Shown: positions 36,097 through 45,200 of the stretch, piece by piece
Numbering within the stretch: the stretch's first letter is position 1
Layout of the letters: each line of letters starts with the position of its first letter
Assembly (NCBI RefSeq): GCF_022483985.1
Contig: NZ_JAKVME010000001.1
Span: 2,294,001-2,358,000, forward strand
Reading direction: 5' to 3'
Length of the DNA stretch: 64,000 nt
DNA from: Acetobacter sp.
GTDB lineage: Bacteria > Pseudomonadota > Alphaproteobacteria > Acetobacterales > Acetobacteraceae
Notes under the pieces: model-generated
Seen by the model: the letters and a program-made list of their open reading frames with translations, nothing else
Databases searched by the model: none
Told to the model about the DNA's origin: nothing
Position numbers and translations under genes: made by a program

Positions 36097-36434
36097 CCGG
36101 TCGTAAGACACTGGCCTCTCTCGGGGCCACATTATCACCTGTATCGCGTGAACGCGCTGCAATGAAAGCGCAGGCCATGGCGGATGCGATGGACCTGGCT
36201 GAACTGCGTCGGGCGCACGTCATGTCCCAGAAGCAGATTGCGGAGCTTCTCGGCGTCAATCAGGCCTCTGTTGCCAAGATGGAAAAGCGGACTGACATGT
36301 ATATCAGCACGCTGCGGAGTTACATTGAGGCAATGGGCGGCGAGCTTCAGATTGTAGCAAAGTTTCCCGGCCATGCTGTTCCGATCAAAAGTTTCGCAGA
36401 TATTGGAACAGATGCTGAAGCATGTCCGGCCTGA
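36093..36434 (+). CDS. higA: HigA-like antitoxin, XRE family
   Basis: 113 residues. A Cro/C1-type helix-turn-helix (MSQKQIAELLGVNQASVAKMEKRTDMYISTLRSYIEAMGGEL) lies at about 44-86, preceded by a helical region that binds the toxin. In higBA modules the toxin comes first and the antitoxin represses the operon. The start overlaps the toxin stop by 4 bases. It appears intact although the toxin is probably broken. Confidence 0.87.
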   Translation: MTGRKTLASLGATLSPVSRERAAMKAQAMADAMDLAELRRAHVMSQKQIAELLGVNQASVAKMEKRTDMYISTLRSYIEAMGGELQIVAKFPGHAVPIKSFADIGTDAEACPA

Positions 36435-36881
36435 TTATCTGAAATCCTGACACCATCCATTCCAGCCCGCCATCATCTCCCGCCGCTTCTCGAACAGATC
36501 CCCGCGTCGATAAGCGGCCTCCACCTTGTTGCTGATGGCGTGCGCTAGCGCCATCTCGGCCACTTCGCTGGGATAGTCCGTCTCTTCAGCAGCTCAGTCG
36601 CGGAACGTGGACCGCAGGCCATGGACGGTGACGTCCTTCGTGCCTGCTGCAATGTGAAGCGCCTTGGACAGAGCTACGTCTGACAACGGCCTGCCTCGCT
36701 TCTGACCGGGAAACACAAGATCACCAGCACACTCATCGCGTAGAGGCATAATTTCCTGCAGAACGGCCACAGCGCCGTCAGACAGCGGAACACGGTGCTC
36801 TCTCCCCATCTTCATCCGGTGCGCGGGTATGATAACAGCGTTGAAAAGCCCTTGCTGATGCTGCACAGCGCCATTGCACAA
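36435..36881 (-). pseudogene. Tyrosine recombinase (integrase) C-terminal remnant with TGA
   Basis: The minus strand reads PAHRMKMGREHRVPLSDGAVAVLQEIM, LVFPGQKRGRPLSDVALSKAL, then VTVHGLRSTFRD followed by TGA near 36595-36597. The same frame continues AAEETDYPSEVAEMALAHAIS, KVEAAYRRGDLFEKRREMMAGW to a TAA at 36435. HGLRSTFRDWAAE is the usual wording in P4-type integrases, so TGG to TGA is the likely mutation. The R of HxLR and the late AYRRGDLFEKR with its Tyr are preserved. The catalytic domain's first Arg and the whole N-terminal part are missing. It faces away from higA and overlaps its 3' side. Confidence 0.82.
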
Positions 36882-37004
36882 TCCTATCTCTCGTTTCTTT
36901 CCACATCAGCCTATTTCGACAGGAAGTCCGAAAAGGCCCTTCTCTGAAAACAGCACCCACCCAGCTCCCTCGACTCACATTCCCAACGGCGATAAGCCGG
37001 AACC

Positions 37005-38438
37005 ATGGCCACCTCCCCCACCATCATCTGGTTCCGTGAAGATTTCCGTCTCGCTGACAACGCGGCGCTTTCCGCAGCAGCGCGAGGCGGTGCACCAGTC
37101 CTCTGCATCACCATTCTCGAACCGCAACCTCAGCGGGGAGCCGCGCACGACTGGTGGCGGGATGGCTCCATCCGTGCACTGGATACTGCCCTACAGGAAA
37201 AAGGCGGACGATTGCACGTCCTGCGCGGCAAGGCGGAAGACCTTGTTCCTGCTCTTGCGAAGGCCTGCAACGCTAATGCCGTGCACTGGAACCGTCGCTA
37301 TGATCCGACAGGCCGCGCTATCGACACGGCGATCAAGACCCAACTGAAATCCGATGGGACAGAGGCGCACAGTTTCCCCGGCGCACTCCTTCACGAACCG
37401 TGGACCATCAGGACTCAGGCGGACCAACCATTTCAGGTCTTCACCCCATTCTGGCGAGCAGCCCGCAAATTGGGCGATCCGCGCCCGCCACTTCCCGCAC
37501 CAGACACGCTGTTCTTCGCTCCCTTTCCGAAAACAGACCAGTTTCACTGCCTGCATCCGGAAGAGTTCAATCTTTTGCCCACATCACCGGACTGGGCATC
37601 AGGTTTTCGGAAGACATGGGTGCCGGACGAAAAAGCTGCGCACGGGCATCTCACAGTTTTTGTCGAAGACACGCTCCGGGACTACAGTGAAAAGCGCGAT
37701 TATCCAGCTGCAGAGGCCTGCTCCCGCCTCTCGCCGTATCTGCGCTTTGGTCATGTCACGCCCGGCCAGCTCTGGCATGCCGTCATGCAGGCTGATGCTT
37801 CCGCCCAGAACAAGGACAAGTTCCTTGCCGAACTGGGATGGCGGGAGTTTGCATGGTCGATCCTGTTCGGACAGGCAAATGTCGCAACCCGACCGCTCCG
37901 CCCGGAATTTGATGCGCTGCCGTGGCGCACAGATCCCGAAGATCTGAAAGCCTGGCAACGCGGACGCACCGGGTATCCGCTGGTCGATGCCGGCATGCGT
38001 GAACTCTGGCACACCGGCTGGATGCACAACCGTATCCGCATGGTCGTTGCATCCTTTCTGGTGAAACATCTTCTGATTGACTGGCGGGAAGGCGAACGCT
38101 GGTTCGCGGACACGCTGGTTGATCATGACCCGGCCTGCAATCCGATGAACTGGCAGTGGAACGCAGGCACCGGCGTCGATGCCGCCCCGTTTTTCCGCAT
38201 CATGAATCCTGTCCTGCAATCCGAAAAGTTCGATGCGGACGGAGGATATATCCGTCGCTGGGTGCCGGAACTTCAACATGTTCCGGCATCCATGATCCAT
38301 GAGCCATGGGCTGCGGATCAGGAGATACTGAAAGCGTGCGGGGTGGTTCTGGGACAAGACTATCCCCATCCCGTCATTGATCACAGACTGGCGCGGGAGC
38401 GGGCCCTGTCCGTGTGGAAAGGCTTTCGCGGCAACTGA
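37005..38438 (+). CDS. phrB: Deoxyribodipyrimidine photolyase
   Basis: 477 residues of the class I CPD photolyase family: repairs UV cyclobutane dimers with blue light through FAD. The N-terminal antenna domain starts TIIWFREDFRLADNAAL. The C-terminal FAD-binding domain has SRLSPYLRFGHVTPGQLW, ELGWREFAWSIL, TGYPLVDAGMRELWHTGWMHNRIRMVVASFLVKHLLIDWREGERWF and DHDPACNPMNWQWNAGTGVDAAPFFRIMNPV. All signature motifs are present. GGAA precedes the ATG. Both neighbours are on separate transcripts. Confidence 0.95.
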   Translation: MATSPTIIWFREDFRLADNAALSAAARGGAPVLCITILEPQPQRGAAHDWWRDGSIRALDTALQEKGGRLHVLRGKAEDLVPALAKACNANAVHWNRRYDPTGRAIDTAIKTQLKSDGTEAHSFPGALLHEPWTIRTQADQPFQVFTPFWRAARKLGDPRPPLPAPDTLFFAPFPKTDQFHCLHPEEFNLLPTSPDWASGFRKTWVPDEKAAHGHLTVFVEDTLRDYSEKRDYPAAEACSRLSPYLRFGHVTPGQLWHAVMQADASAQNKDKFLAELGWREFAWSILFGQANVATRPLRPEFDALPWRTDPEDLKAWQRGRTGYPLVDAGMRELWHTGWMHNRIRMVVASFLVKHLLIDWREGERWFADTLVDHDPACNPMNWQWNAGTGVDAAPFFRIMNPVLQSEKFDADGGYIRRWVPELQHVPASMIHEPWAADQEILKACGVVLGQDYPHPVIDHRLARERALSVWKGFRGN

Positions 38439-38578
38439 ACGGACAGACGTGCCGTTTTCGGAAATGCTCCCTTTCCATCCCTTCTCTTTGCGAAAGCACC
38501 ATAAAGCGCCATGTCTCGTCATAGACAGGCGCACCAACGGGTGACGCCTCCCACTTCCTCGGAAAGGGAGAGTTGACC

Positions 38579-39280
38579 ATGATCGAAGTCAGACCATTCG
38601 CTGGGCTGGGTGCCGCCAATCACGGGTGGCTGGACGCCCACCATCACTTCTCTTTCGCCAGCTATCATGACCCCAGGCGCGTTCACTGGGGCGCGCTGCG
38701 GGTCTGGAATGATGACGCCATCGCCGGAGGCACCGGTTTCCCGCCGCATCCGCATCGCGACATGGAAATCATCACCTATGTCCGGACAGGGGCGATCACG
38801 CACGAGGACAGTCTCGGCAACAAGGGCCGGACGGAAGCGGGCGACGTGCAGGTCATGTCCGCGGGAACCGGCATCACCCATGCGGAATATAACCGCGAGG
38901 ATGAAACAACCACCCTGTTTCAGATCTGGATCATGCCGACGGCGCACGGTCACAAGCCGCGCTGGGGTTCCCGTCCGTTTCCGAAAGACGGTCGCGCCGG
39001 TCAGTTCGTCACACTGGCATCCGGCAGGGAAGGAGACGGCGAGGCGCTCTGGATTGGTGCTGACGCCCGCGTGCTTGGCGCAACCCTGAAGGCCGGTGAA
39101 ACCATCACCTATGAGACCGGCAGGGACCGGTATCTATATCTGGTGTCGGCCAAAGGCGCGATCACGGTAAACGACGTGGCCGCAGCCGCTCGTGACGGTG
39201 TGGCGATCCATGATGAAGACCGCATCACGGTCCACGCTGTCGAGGATGCCGAACTGGTCATGGTGGACAGCGCGCCCTGA
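38579..39280 (+). CDS. Pirin-family cupin protein
   Basis: About 233 residues: two cupin folds, the N-terminal one with metal ligands visible in HPHRDMEIITYVRTGAITHEDSLGN (His, His and Glu) and GTGITHAEYN. Pirins bind iron; bacterial YhaK/YhhW-like members include quercetinases and redox sensors. The ATG at 38579 has GGAAAGGGAG upstream and opens MIEVRPFAGLGAANHGWLDAHHHFSF, the conserved start. The actual substrate is unknown. Confidence 0.9.
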   Translation: MIEVRPFAGLGAANHGWLDAHHHFSFASYHDPRRVHWGALRVWNDDAIAGGTGFPPHPHRDMEIITYVRTGAITHEDSLGNKGRTEAGDVQVMSAGTGITHAEYNREDETTTLFQIWIMPTAHGHKPRWGSRPFPKDGRAGQFVTLASGREGDGEALWIGADARVLGATLKAGETITYETGRDRYLYLVSAKGAITVNDVAAAARDGVAIHDEDRITVHAVEDAELVMVDSAP

Positions 39281-39291
39281 TTATTTTTCTG

Positions 39292-39322
39292 GCTGATGGT
39301 CTGCAAAGATCATCAGCTTTTT
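39292..39322 (+). terminator. Intrinsic terminator after the pirin gene
   Basis: A 10-bp stem with one G-T pair (GCTGATGGTC/GATCATCAGC), a 6-base loop and five T directly after, 12 bases past the pirin stop. This is the most convincing intrinsic terminator in the window. Confidence 0.8.
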
Positions 39323-40641
39323 ACGTTATTCATGAGGAATACAAACAGATTACAATTCACAAGCTTTATGACAGAATAAATGATTTCATGAAAAATCCGG
39401 CAAGCCATAAACCTCAACCTGATCCAGATTCAGGTAATCCGGCTCTCCGTTTACCACCACACGCATAAAACGTGCTTTCACTCCGGCATCAGAAAACCAG
39501 ATGAAAGGCGTCCCATCAATTCCGCCGAATATTTCAGGAGAGTTGTGATGATAGAACTCATTCCAGTTTTCTCCATCAAGAGATGAAAACAGACTGAAGT
39601 GGCACATACGCTCCAGAGCAACATCGAGACGATTAAAAATCCTGATTTCCTGTATACAGTTTACAGATCCCAGATCGATTTGCCACCACGGCTGCTCTTC
39701 CTTCTCGGTATGAGCCTGTGACCGACCATTGGGACGACGGTTAACAAGATTTTGGGAATCCGCGTCAGCCCCCCATGGATGGGCTGACGAACTCTGGGAG
39801 GTCTGACAGTGCGTTGAGATCAGTGGCCATTTCGGAGCCGGGAAAGGTGAGGTTTTCCACGCCCTCTCGGAGAGATATTCATGCCAGTAATCATGAAGTC
39901 CATAATCTTCCACAGCATTAGTCAAAAGGTGGAAATCGGCCTTTTCACCTTCCGATTTGTCCCCCCACATTTTTTCTGCGGCAAAATCTCCATGTAAGCC
40001 ACGCTTCACCCGGAGATCGAAATCCTCATCAGATTTAATATTAAAATGTGCAATAAACGCCACATCAAGCATACGGACTTTCCGATTGTCTTCATTCAGA
40101 AGCGTCCATGCGGACCATGGAAAATTATCGTAATAACCCGACACCCGCTCGCCTAAGGCGTTATAACAAATCAAATCCCTTTTTATGCTATCGCAGTCAT
40201 GATGCACTGGATGACTATTGTTTTCAAAAAATTCCTTGTATGGAAATTTATTTGATTTCACAAAAACCTTTGTAAAGGGAGTGGCCGTTTCCTCTCTTTT
40301 TGTATAATTGAGTAGAACGCTCCCAATCGGCCTCGTCTTATGCCCGTTACTTCCAAAACTACACCAGTTAAAATAAAGCGCGTCCATGTCAGATGGAAAA
40401 TCCTGAATAAATCGATCCAGCCCCTCTCCTGACCGTATAAATAAAAATTCGTCTATATCCAGAAACATCATCCACTCTGTTTCATGAATATAGTTTCGAG
40501 CAAAATGAAAATACATTTGAAACTGGAGACCGGGAAACGGATAATGAACAAACGTCACAAAAGGTTCATTACCATTTAAAAAAGGGAGCACAGCCTGATA
40601 TAATTCAGAGGGATCATCGTCATTGCAGTAAAGATAAACAT

Positions 40642-41932
40642 GGAGGGTTCTAAAAACCTCTTGGTATTGAGGCCTACGCTGTGATTCCATTTTTCTGGTT
40701 CTGGTTGGAGGAATGGCGCTATGAAACAGGCGGGATTTTTTGACGTTGAAGAGCGGCTTGCTCGGTTAAGCGGTCTTGGCGACCAGCTTGAAGCGTTTTC
40801 CCGGACTGTGGATTTTGAGGTGTTCCGCCCGGAACTGGACAAGGCACTGGCCTATTCAGACGGGAGCAAAGGCGGGCGTCCACCGTTTGATCCGGTGCTG
40901 ATGTTCAAGATCCTGGTGATCCAGACACTCAACAATCTGTCCGATGAACGGACGGAATACCTGATCAACGACCGTCTCTCCTTCATGCGCTTTTTAGGTC
41001 TGGGGCTGTCGGACCGTGTACCTGATGCCAGAACGGTATGGCTGTTTCGAGAGCGTCTGACCCAGGCTGGTGCGATTGGTGGTCTGTTCAATCGCTTTGA
41101 CGCAACCCTGCGTAACGCTGGTTATCTGCCGATGTCAGGCCAGATCCTGGATGCCACGCTGGTAGCGGCTCCGAAGCAGCGCAATACCAATGCGGAGAAG
41201 GCGGATCTGCGTGAAGGACGGATCCCTCAGGACTGGCAGGACAAGCCGTCAAAGCTGTCCCACAAGGACAGGCATGCGCGCTGGACCCTGAAGTTCACGA
41301 AAGCGAAGCGACAGGAGGACGGGAGTATCCCTGCAACAGATCTGGCCATCCCGTTCTTTGGCTATAAATCGCACATCTCCATCGACCGGAAATTTCGGCT
41401 GATCCGCAAATGGAAGACGACAGATGCCGCCGCCAGTGATGGCGCGCGATTGAGGGAGGGCCTGCTTGATAAAAGCAATACAGCTTCAACGGTCTGGGCA
41501 GACACAGCCTACCGCTCAAAAGCCAATGAGGACTTCATGGAAAAGCAGGGCTTTGTCTCGAAGGTTCACAGGAAAAAGCCGCATCTCAAGCCTATGCCAC
41601 GCCATATCCAGAGATCCAACGCAGGAAAGTCCGTTATCCGGTCGCGTGTCGAGCATGTCTTTGCCGATCAGAAATCACAGACGGGGCTGTTCGTCCGAAC
41701 CGTAGGCATAACGCGGGCCACCATGAGGGTCGGGCTGGCCAATATCGTCTATAATATGCGCCGCTTTCTCCTCTTGGAGCGGATTAACGCCGCCGCGTAG
41801 CAATCCAGAGCAGGAAACCATCGCTCTGCTCAAAACCCAGAGTAAAAGTTAGACCAGGGAAGCAGCAGTCAACACGCTAAAAACCTGAAATCAGGCACAA
41901 GAGAAGTCAATCAAAGGTTTTTCGAACCCTCC
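40642..41932 (+). mobile_element. IS5-family insertion sequence, copy 2 (1291 bp)
   Basis: Same length, ends and transposase as the copy at 20527-21817, in opposite orientation. The target duplication is ACAT at 40638-40641 and 41933-41936. The ends are GGAGGGTTCTAAAAACCT on the left and its near-complement with TTCGAACCC on the right. It disrupts the GT92 gene. Confidence 0.93.
40721..41800 (+). CDS. IS5-family transposase, copy 2
   Basis: 359 residues, the same protein as copy 1, with ILDATLVAAPKQRN, VWADTAYRS and SRVEHVFADQK as the DDE blocks. Full length with no visible lesion. Identity between two copies in different genes indicates recent transposition. Confidence 0.93.
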   Translation: MKQAGFFDVEERLARLSGLGDQLEAFSRTVDFEVFRPELDKALAYSDGSKGGRPPFDPVLMFKILVIQTLNNLSDERTEYLINDRLSFMRFLGLGLSDRVPDARTVWLFRERLTQAGAIGGLFNRFDATLRNAGYLPMSGQILDATLVAAPKQRNTNAEKADLREGRIPQDWQDKPSKLSHKDRHARWTLKFTKAKRQEDGSIPATDLAIPFFGYKSHISIDRKFRLIRKWKTTDAAASDGARLREGLLDKSNTASTVWADTAYRSKANEDFMEKQGFVSKVHRKKPHLKPMPRHIQRSNAGKSVIRSRVEHVFADQKSQTGLFVRTVGITRATMRVGLANIVYNMRRFLLLERINAAA

Positions 41933-42117
41933 ACATGATCAATGCCGATTGACCGATGATAGGACAACCATTCGCTTATATAGCGGGCTTCCCATCGAGC
42001 GCATGCGGACAATGAAAAACGATACTTCGGAGCGGGCCACTGGCCGTGATTTTCTGCTACGGCACGGGGAAGGTAGGCATACGAATTAAGATTATGTTTA
42101 TCTATAAAGGCACCCAT

Positions 42118-42430
42118 GACAACCCCTTGCCGACGCAACTCAAGCCATTACTATCATTATACAAGGTAGAAAATCAGAAAAATACTTATTCTATACGGTC
42201 CAACAAAAATGTTATTTTACTTCTTTTCCACCTATAGAGAAATTGTTAATTTTTTGGTTATTATTTTAAAAATTTCTTTTCCACAAAACATCCAGAAACC
42301 AGCCCCCTCCCACCAGCACAGCCCCTCACTGACATCTCTGTTTTTCCGAAGAAAGCACAGATATTTCCGGATACTTGCAGCTAGCTACCGATCAGGATAC
42401 CGGAAAAGCAGTATCGTCCAAGGAGACCTC
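42118..42430. other. Divergent intergenic region, no gene seen
   Basis: About 310 bases between the GT92 start and the creatininase-family start. It is A+T-rich in the left half (around 42200-42290) and must carry both promoters. I see no convincing RNA gene or repeat. An upstream in-frame extension of the creatininase gene here (from 42209) encodes unlike sequence. Confidence 0.5.
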
Positions 42431-43237
42431 ATGTTCCGTTCCCGATTTCGCGCTGTCACTGCCGCCACAGCTCTTGTCGCCCTGACCGGAACCGCTGAAG
42501 CTGCTCCACAAGTCGAACTGCAACGTCTGACATGGACGGAAATCCGGGACGCCCTGCACGCGGGATACGACACCATCATCGTGCCGGTTGGCGGTACGGA
42601 ACAGAGTGGTCCCTATATCGCTGTCGGCAAACATAACGTCAGGGTTCAGGCGCTCGCGGATCGGATCGCTCATGAACTTGGAAACACGCTGGTCGCACCC
42701 GTCATTGCATATGTCCCGGAAGGCGGCACCTCACCCCGCACGTCGCACATGCGTTTTCCCGGCACGATCAGCATCACGCCCGCCGTGTTTGACGGACTGC
42801 TGAAAGCGACGGCGGAAAGCTTCAGGGTTCAGGGATTCCGGCTCGTTGCATTCATTGGCGATCACGGGGGATACCGCGCTGAAATGTGCAAGACCGTCGC
42901 CCAGATCAACCAGAGCTGGTCCGGCACCGGCGCGCACGCGGCCTGCATCAATAGCTATTACACCGTCATCGCCGGAGCCTATGACGACGCCCTCCGCCAG
43001 AAAGGTCTCGGAGCTGCTGTCGGCACCCATGCCGACCTCAGCGATACATCCCTCATGCTGGCCGTCGATCCGTCAATGGTCCGGACCGAAGCCCTCCGCA
43101 ACGCCCCCAAACCCACGACAGCGGACGGTGTTTATGGTGGCGACCCGCGTGGCGCGACGGCGGAACTGGGAACGATCGGCGTTGACATGCAGGTCAATGC
43201 CGCCGTGGAGGAAATCAAAGCCCAGCAACACCCCTGA
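42431..43237 (+). CDS. Secreted creatininase-family protein
   Basis: 268 residues. AAGGAG lies 6 bases before the ATG at 42431. A signal peptide (RSRFRAVTAATALVALTGTAEA) ends before APQVEL. The mature protein has the creatininase/amidohydrolase layout: DTIIVPVGGTEQSGPYIAVGKHN, GHMRFPGT-like SHMRFPGTISIT, and VAFIGDHGGYRAEMC. In creatininase the first motif reads EQHGPH...TD; here EQSGPY...KHN changes metal-ligand positions, so the substrate is probably not creatinine. Periplasmic location also differs from creatininase. A small membrane protein follows on the other strand. Confidence 0.75.
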   Translation: MFRSRFRAVTAATALVALTGTAEAAPQVELQRLTWTEIRDALHAGYDTIIVPVGGTEQSGPYIAVGKHNVRVQALADRIAHELGNTLVAPVIAYVPEGGTSPRTSHMRFPGTISITPAVFDGLLKATAESFRVQGFRLVAFIGDHGGYRAEMCKTVAQINQSWSGTGAHAACINSYYTVIAGAYDDALRQKGLGAAVGTHADLSDTSLMLAVDPSMVRTEALRNAPKPTTADGVYGGDPRGATAELGTIGVDMQVNAAVEEIKAQQHP

Positions 43238-43255
43238 CACAGACCGGGCAGGCGG

Positions 43256-43519
43256 TCAGGCTCCGTCCATGTTTTCGATATCATCATCCGGTAGATCGGG
43301 ATCATTCGCCACCGGCTTGCGAAGCAGGAAAAAAGCTCCGGCTACACAGAAAATTCCAATCAGCACCGGCAGACGGCGCAATAGCCACACAGGCCATGAA
43401 TCGGAATCATCAGGATTAATGATCAGAGCCCAGCCATCGACGATGATCAGCGTGAAGCCACCGAGAAAACCCGCTCCGATCAGGATAAGCCGCCGGAGAT
43501 AGTCTGGTTCGCCTGTCAT
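43256..43519 (-). CDS. Small two-helix membrane protein
   Basis: 87 residues with two hydrophobic segments (LILIGAGFLGGFTLIIVDGWALII and LPVLIGIFCVAGAFFLL), a short loop and an acidic tail (NDPDLPDDDIENMDGA). No family recognised. It lies convergent with the creatininase-family gene, 18 bases from its stop, and 87 bases downstream of the efflux operon. Confidence 0.55.
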   Translation of the reverse strand: MTGEPDYLRRLILIGAGFLGGFTLIIVDGWALIINPDDSDSWPVWLLRRLPVLIGIFCVAGAFFLLRKPVANDPDLPDDDIENMDGA

Positions 43520-43606
43520 CGGTCCTGCGTGGCCTCCGTGGTTTCATCCTGTCAGAACAGAACATCCGTTGCGTCTCTGCCGTAACGCATGACTGAAGCT
43601 GCGAGT

Positions 43607-45184
43607 TTACTGCTGAAAAGCCCGCGCCCAGATATTCTGCGTCTCCAAAGAAACAGGCAGCGACGAGTTGGTCAGGGCGTTTCCATGCCACCCGGCGCCA
43701 ATGGCCGTGTACAGATTGACAGCATCCCTGAGCCGCTCAAGCCGTGACAGCGCCTCGGCATTCTGCGCGTTCAGCGTCGCCCGCTCTTCCGTCAGCACGT
43801 CAAGAAAACCGATCAGACCGGCACCGTAAAGCTTGCGGGCACGATCACGGGCCAGCGCACTGTCCTGAGCCGCCTTTTCCAGTTTTTCCTGATATTCGAC
43901 GTCATCATGCCAGGCCGCCATCGCGTCCTCGACTTCCTGAAAACCCTTGAGCACTGTCTGGCGATAATGCAGGCGCGCCGCTTCCGCCGCCGCCTGAGCC
44001 GCACGGATGGTGGAGGTATATTTGCCGCCATGCATCAACGGGAGACTGGCCATCATCAGGAACTGCCAGCTCATGCCATTGACCTGAAACGCCTGATACA
44101 TCGCCGACGCATTCGGGTTGAAGGTCAGCGGCACGACGAAGTGCGGATAGAGATCAGCGACAGCCACGCCGACTTCCGCCGTCGCCACCGCATATTCCTT
44201 TTCCGCCATGCGAATGTCAGGACGATTGGCAATGACAATCGACGGCAGGGTCGCCGGGAAAGACGGCACGACCGGCAGGGGCCGGACAACCTTGAGTTCC
44301 TCTTCCAGTTCGCCCGGCATCTTGCCCGTCAGCACGGAAATGGCGTGCGACACCTGTGACACGCGTGTCTTGAGCGGCTCACGGGCGGCAATCTGGGAAT
44401 CCAGCTCCGCCTGCGCCTGCGCCGTCTGGAGCGTATTGCCCACACCCTCAAGATAAAGGCGGTTGGTCAGATCAAGATTCTCTTTCGCAACCTTGATGTT
44501 GTCGGTGGCGATCTGGATCTGCAACTGCGTCACACGCAACAGCATGTAGTCATTCGCCAACTGGGACAGCAGCACCATCAGCAGGGCGCGGCGGCCTTCG
44601 ACAGTCGCCTCGACCTGATGCTCATGCGCCTCAACGCCACGACGGATGCGCCCGAACACATCGAATTCCCATGTCGCGGAAGCGCCATAGGTCAGCATCG
44701 TCGCTTCCGGACGCTGAGGCGTGCTGGGACGGATCGGCCAGTTATCGATATTGATCGAATACCGGACATCGCCGCCGCCCATATTGGCGTCCATCTGGGG
44801 ATACCATGCGGAAGCAGCCTTATCGCGCAGAGCCCGTTCGGCGAGAATCCGCTGCCCGGCTTCCTGCAGATCGTAGTTCCCCTTGATGGTTTCCTCGACC
44901 AGCCTCGTCAGGATCGGATCGTTGAACTTCGCCCACCACTCGGTCATTTCCCTGTTGGTGCGCTCGATCTCTTCCGGAGTGGCCGGTTTTTCCTCTGCCG
45001 TTTCCGCAAAACTGGCAGGCAGCTTCATCCGGTCCGGCTGGAAATTGGGACCGACCGTGCAGCCCGCAAGCATGGACCCGCTGACCAGCATGGGCAGCAT
45101 CCGTCGCCAGACACCCCGTCTGCCACCATCTTTTGCGTAACCGGAGGAAACCGGTACGGTTTCAGAAGCTATCATTGTCACCAT
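43607..45184 (-). CDS. RND/MFP-type efflux outer membrane lipoprotein (NodT family)
   Basis: About 525 residues. A lipoprotein signal ends MLVSGSMLAGCTVGPNF (lipobox LAGC, mature Cys about residue 42), followed by the standard TVGPNFQxP entry. Two OEP repeats follow with the long helical DGxRxALRAxxxxA-like pattern, for example LLMVLLSQLANDYMLLRVTQLQIQIA and YQEKLEKAAQDSALARDRARKLYGAGLIGFLDVLTEER. It forms the trimeric outer-membrane duct for the HlyD and FUSC partners upstream; 16 bases separate it from the HlyD gene. Confidence 0.92.
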   Translation of the reverse strand: MVTMIASETVPVSSGYAKDGGRRGVWRRMLPMLVSGSMLAGCTVGPNFQPDRMKLPASFAETAEEKPATPEEIERTNREMTEWWAKFNDPILTRLVEETIKGNYDLQEAGQRILAERALRDKAASAWYPQMDANMGGGDVRYSINIDNWPIRPSTPQRPEATMLTYGASATWEFDVFGRIRRGVEAHEHQVEATVEGRRALLMVLLSQLANDYMLLRVTQLQIQIATDNIKVAKENLDLTNRLYLEGVGNTLQTAQAQAELDSQIAAREPLKTRVSQVSHAISVLTGKMPGELEEELKVVRPLPVVPSFPATLPSIVIANRPDIRMAEKEYAVATAEVGVAVADLYPHFVVPLTFNPNASAMYQAFQVNGMSWQFLMMASLPLMHGGKYTSTIRAAQAAAEAARLHYRQTVLKGFQEVEDAMAAWHDDVEYQEKLEKAAQDSALARDRARKLYGAGLIGFLDVLTEERATLNAQNAEALSRLERLRDAVNLYTAIGAGWHGNALTNSSLPVSLETQNIWARAFQQ

Positions 45185-45200
45185 GATCCCGCCGTACGCC

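Larger units (their letters stand above)
39386..42117 (-). pseudogene. GT92-type glycosyltransferase with C-terminal F5/8 C domain, IS-interrupted
   Basis: The gene is split by the IS at 40642-41932. Its 5' part (42117 to 41933) ends GIDHV. After removing the IS and one ACAT it rejoins at 40637 as YLYCNDDDPSELYQ, giving an intact frame of about 478 residues to the stop at 39386. The catalytic domain has SACARWEARYISEWLSYHRSIGIDHVYLY (GT92/DUF23 entry motif) and MMFLDIDEFLF (DxD). The last 130 or so residues form a discoidin-like F5/8 C domain (PWWQIDLGSVNCIQEIRIFNR, SLDGENW, ARFMRVVVNG). AAGGGG lies 5 bases before the ATG at 42117. It probably glycosylated a surface polymer. The insertion leaves it inactive unless excised precisely. 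Confidence 0.85.

Noticed and set aside
34353-36881. CRISPR array or further tRNA genes in the island
   Set aside because: I saw no regularly spaced repeats and no second cloverleaf; only tRNA-Ser is supported.
41911-42138. Independent 75-residue minus-strand gene beside IS copy 2
   Set aside because: It is the 5' end of the GT92 gene reading into the IS; the target duplication rejoins it to the main part.
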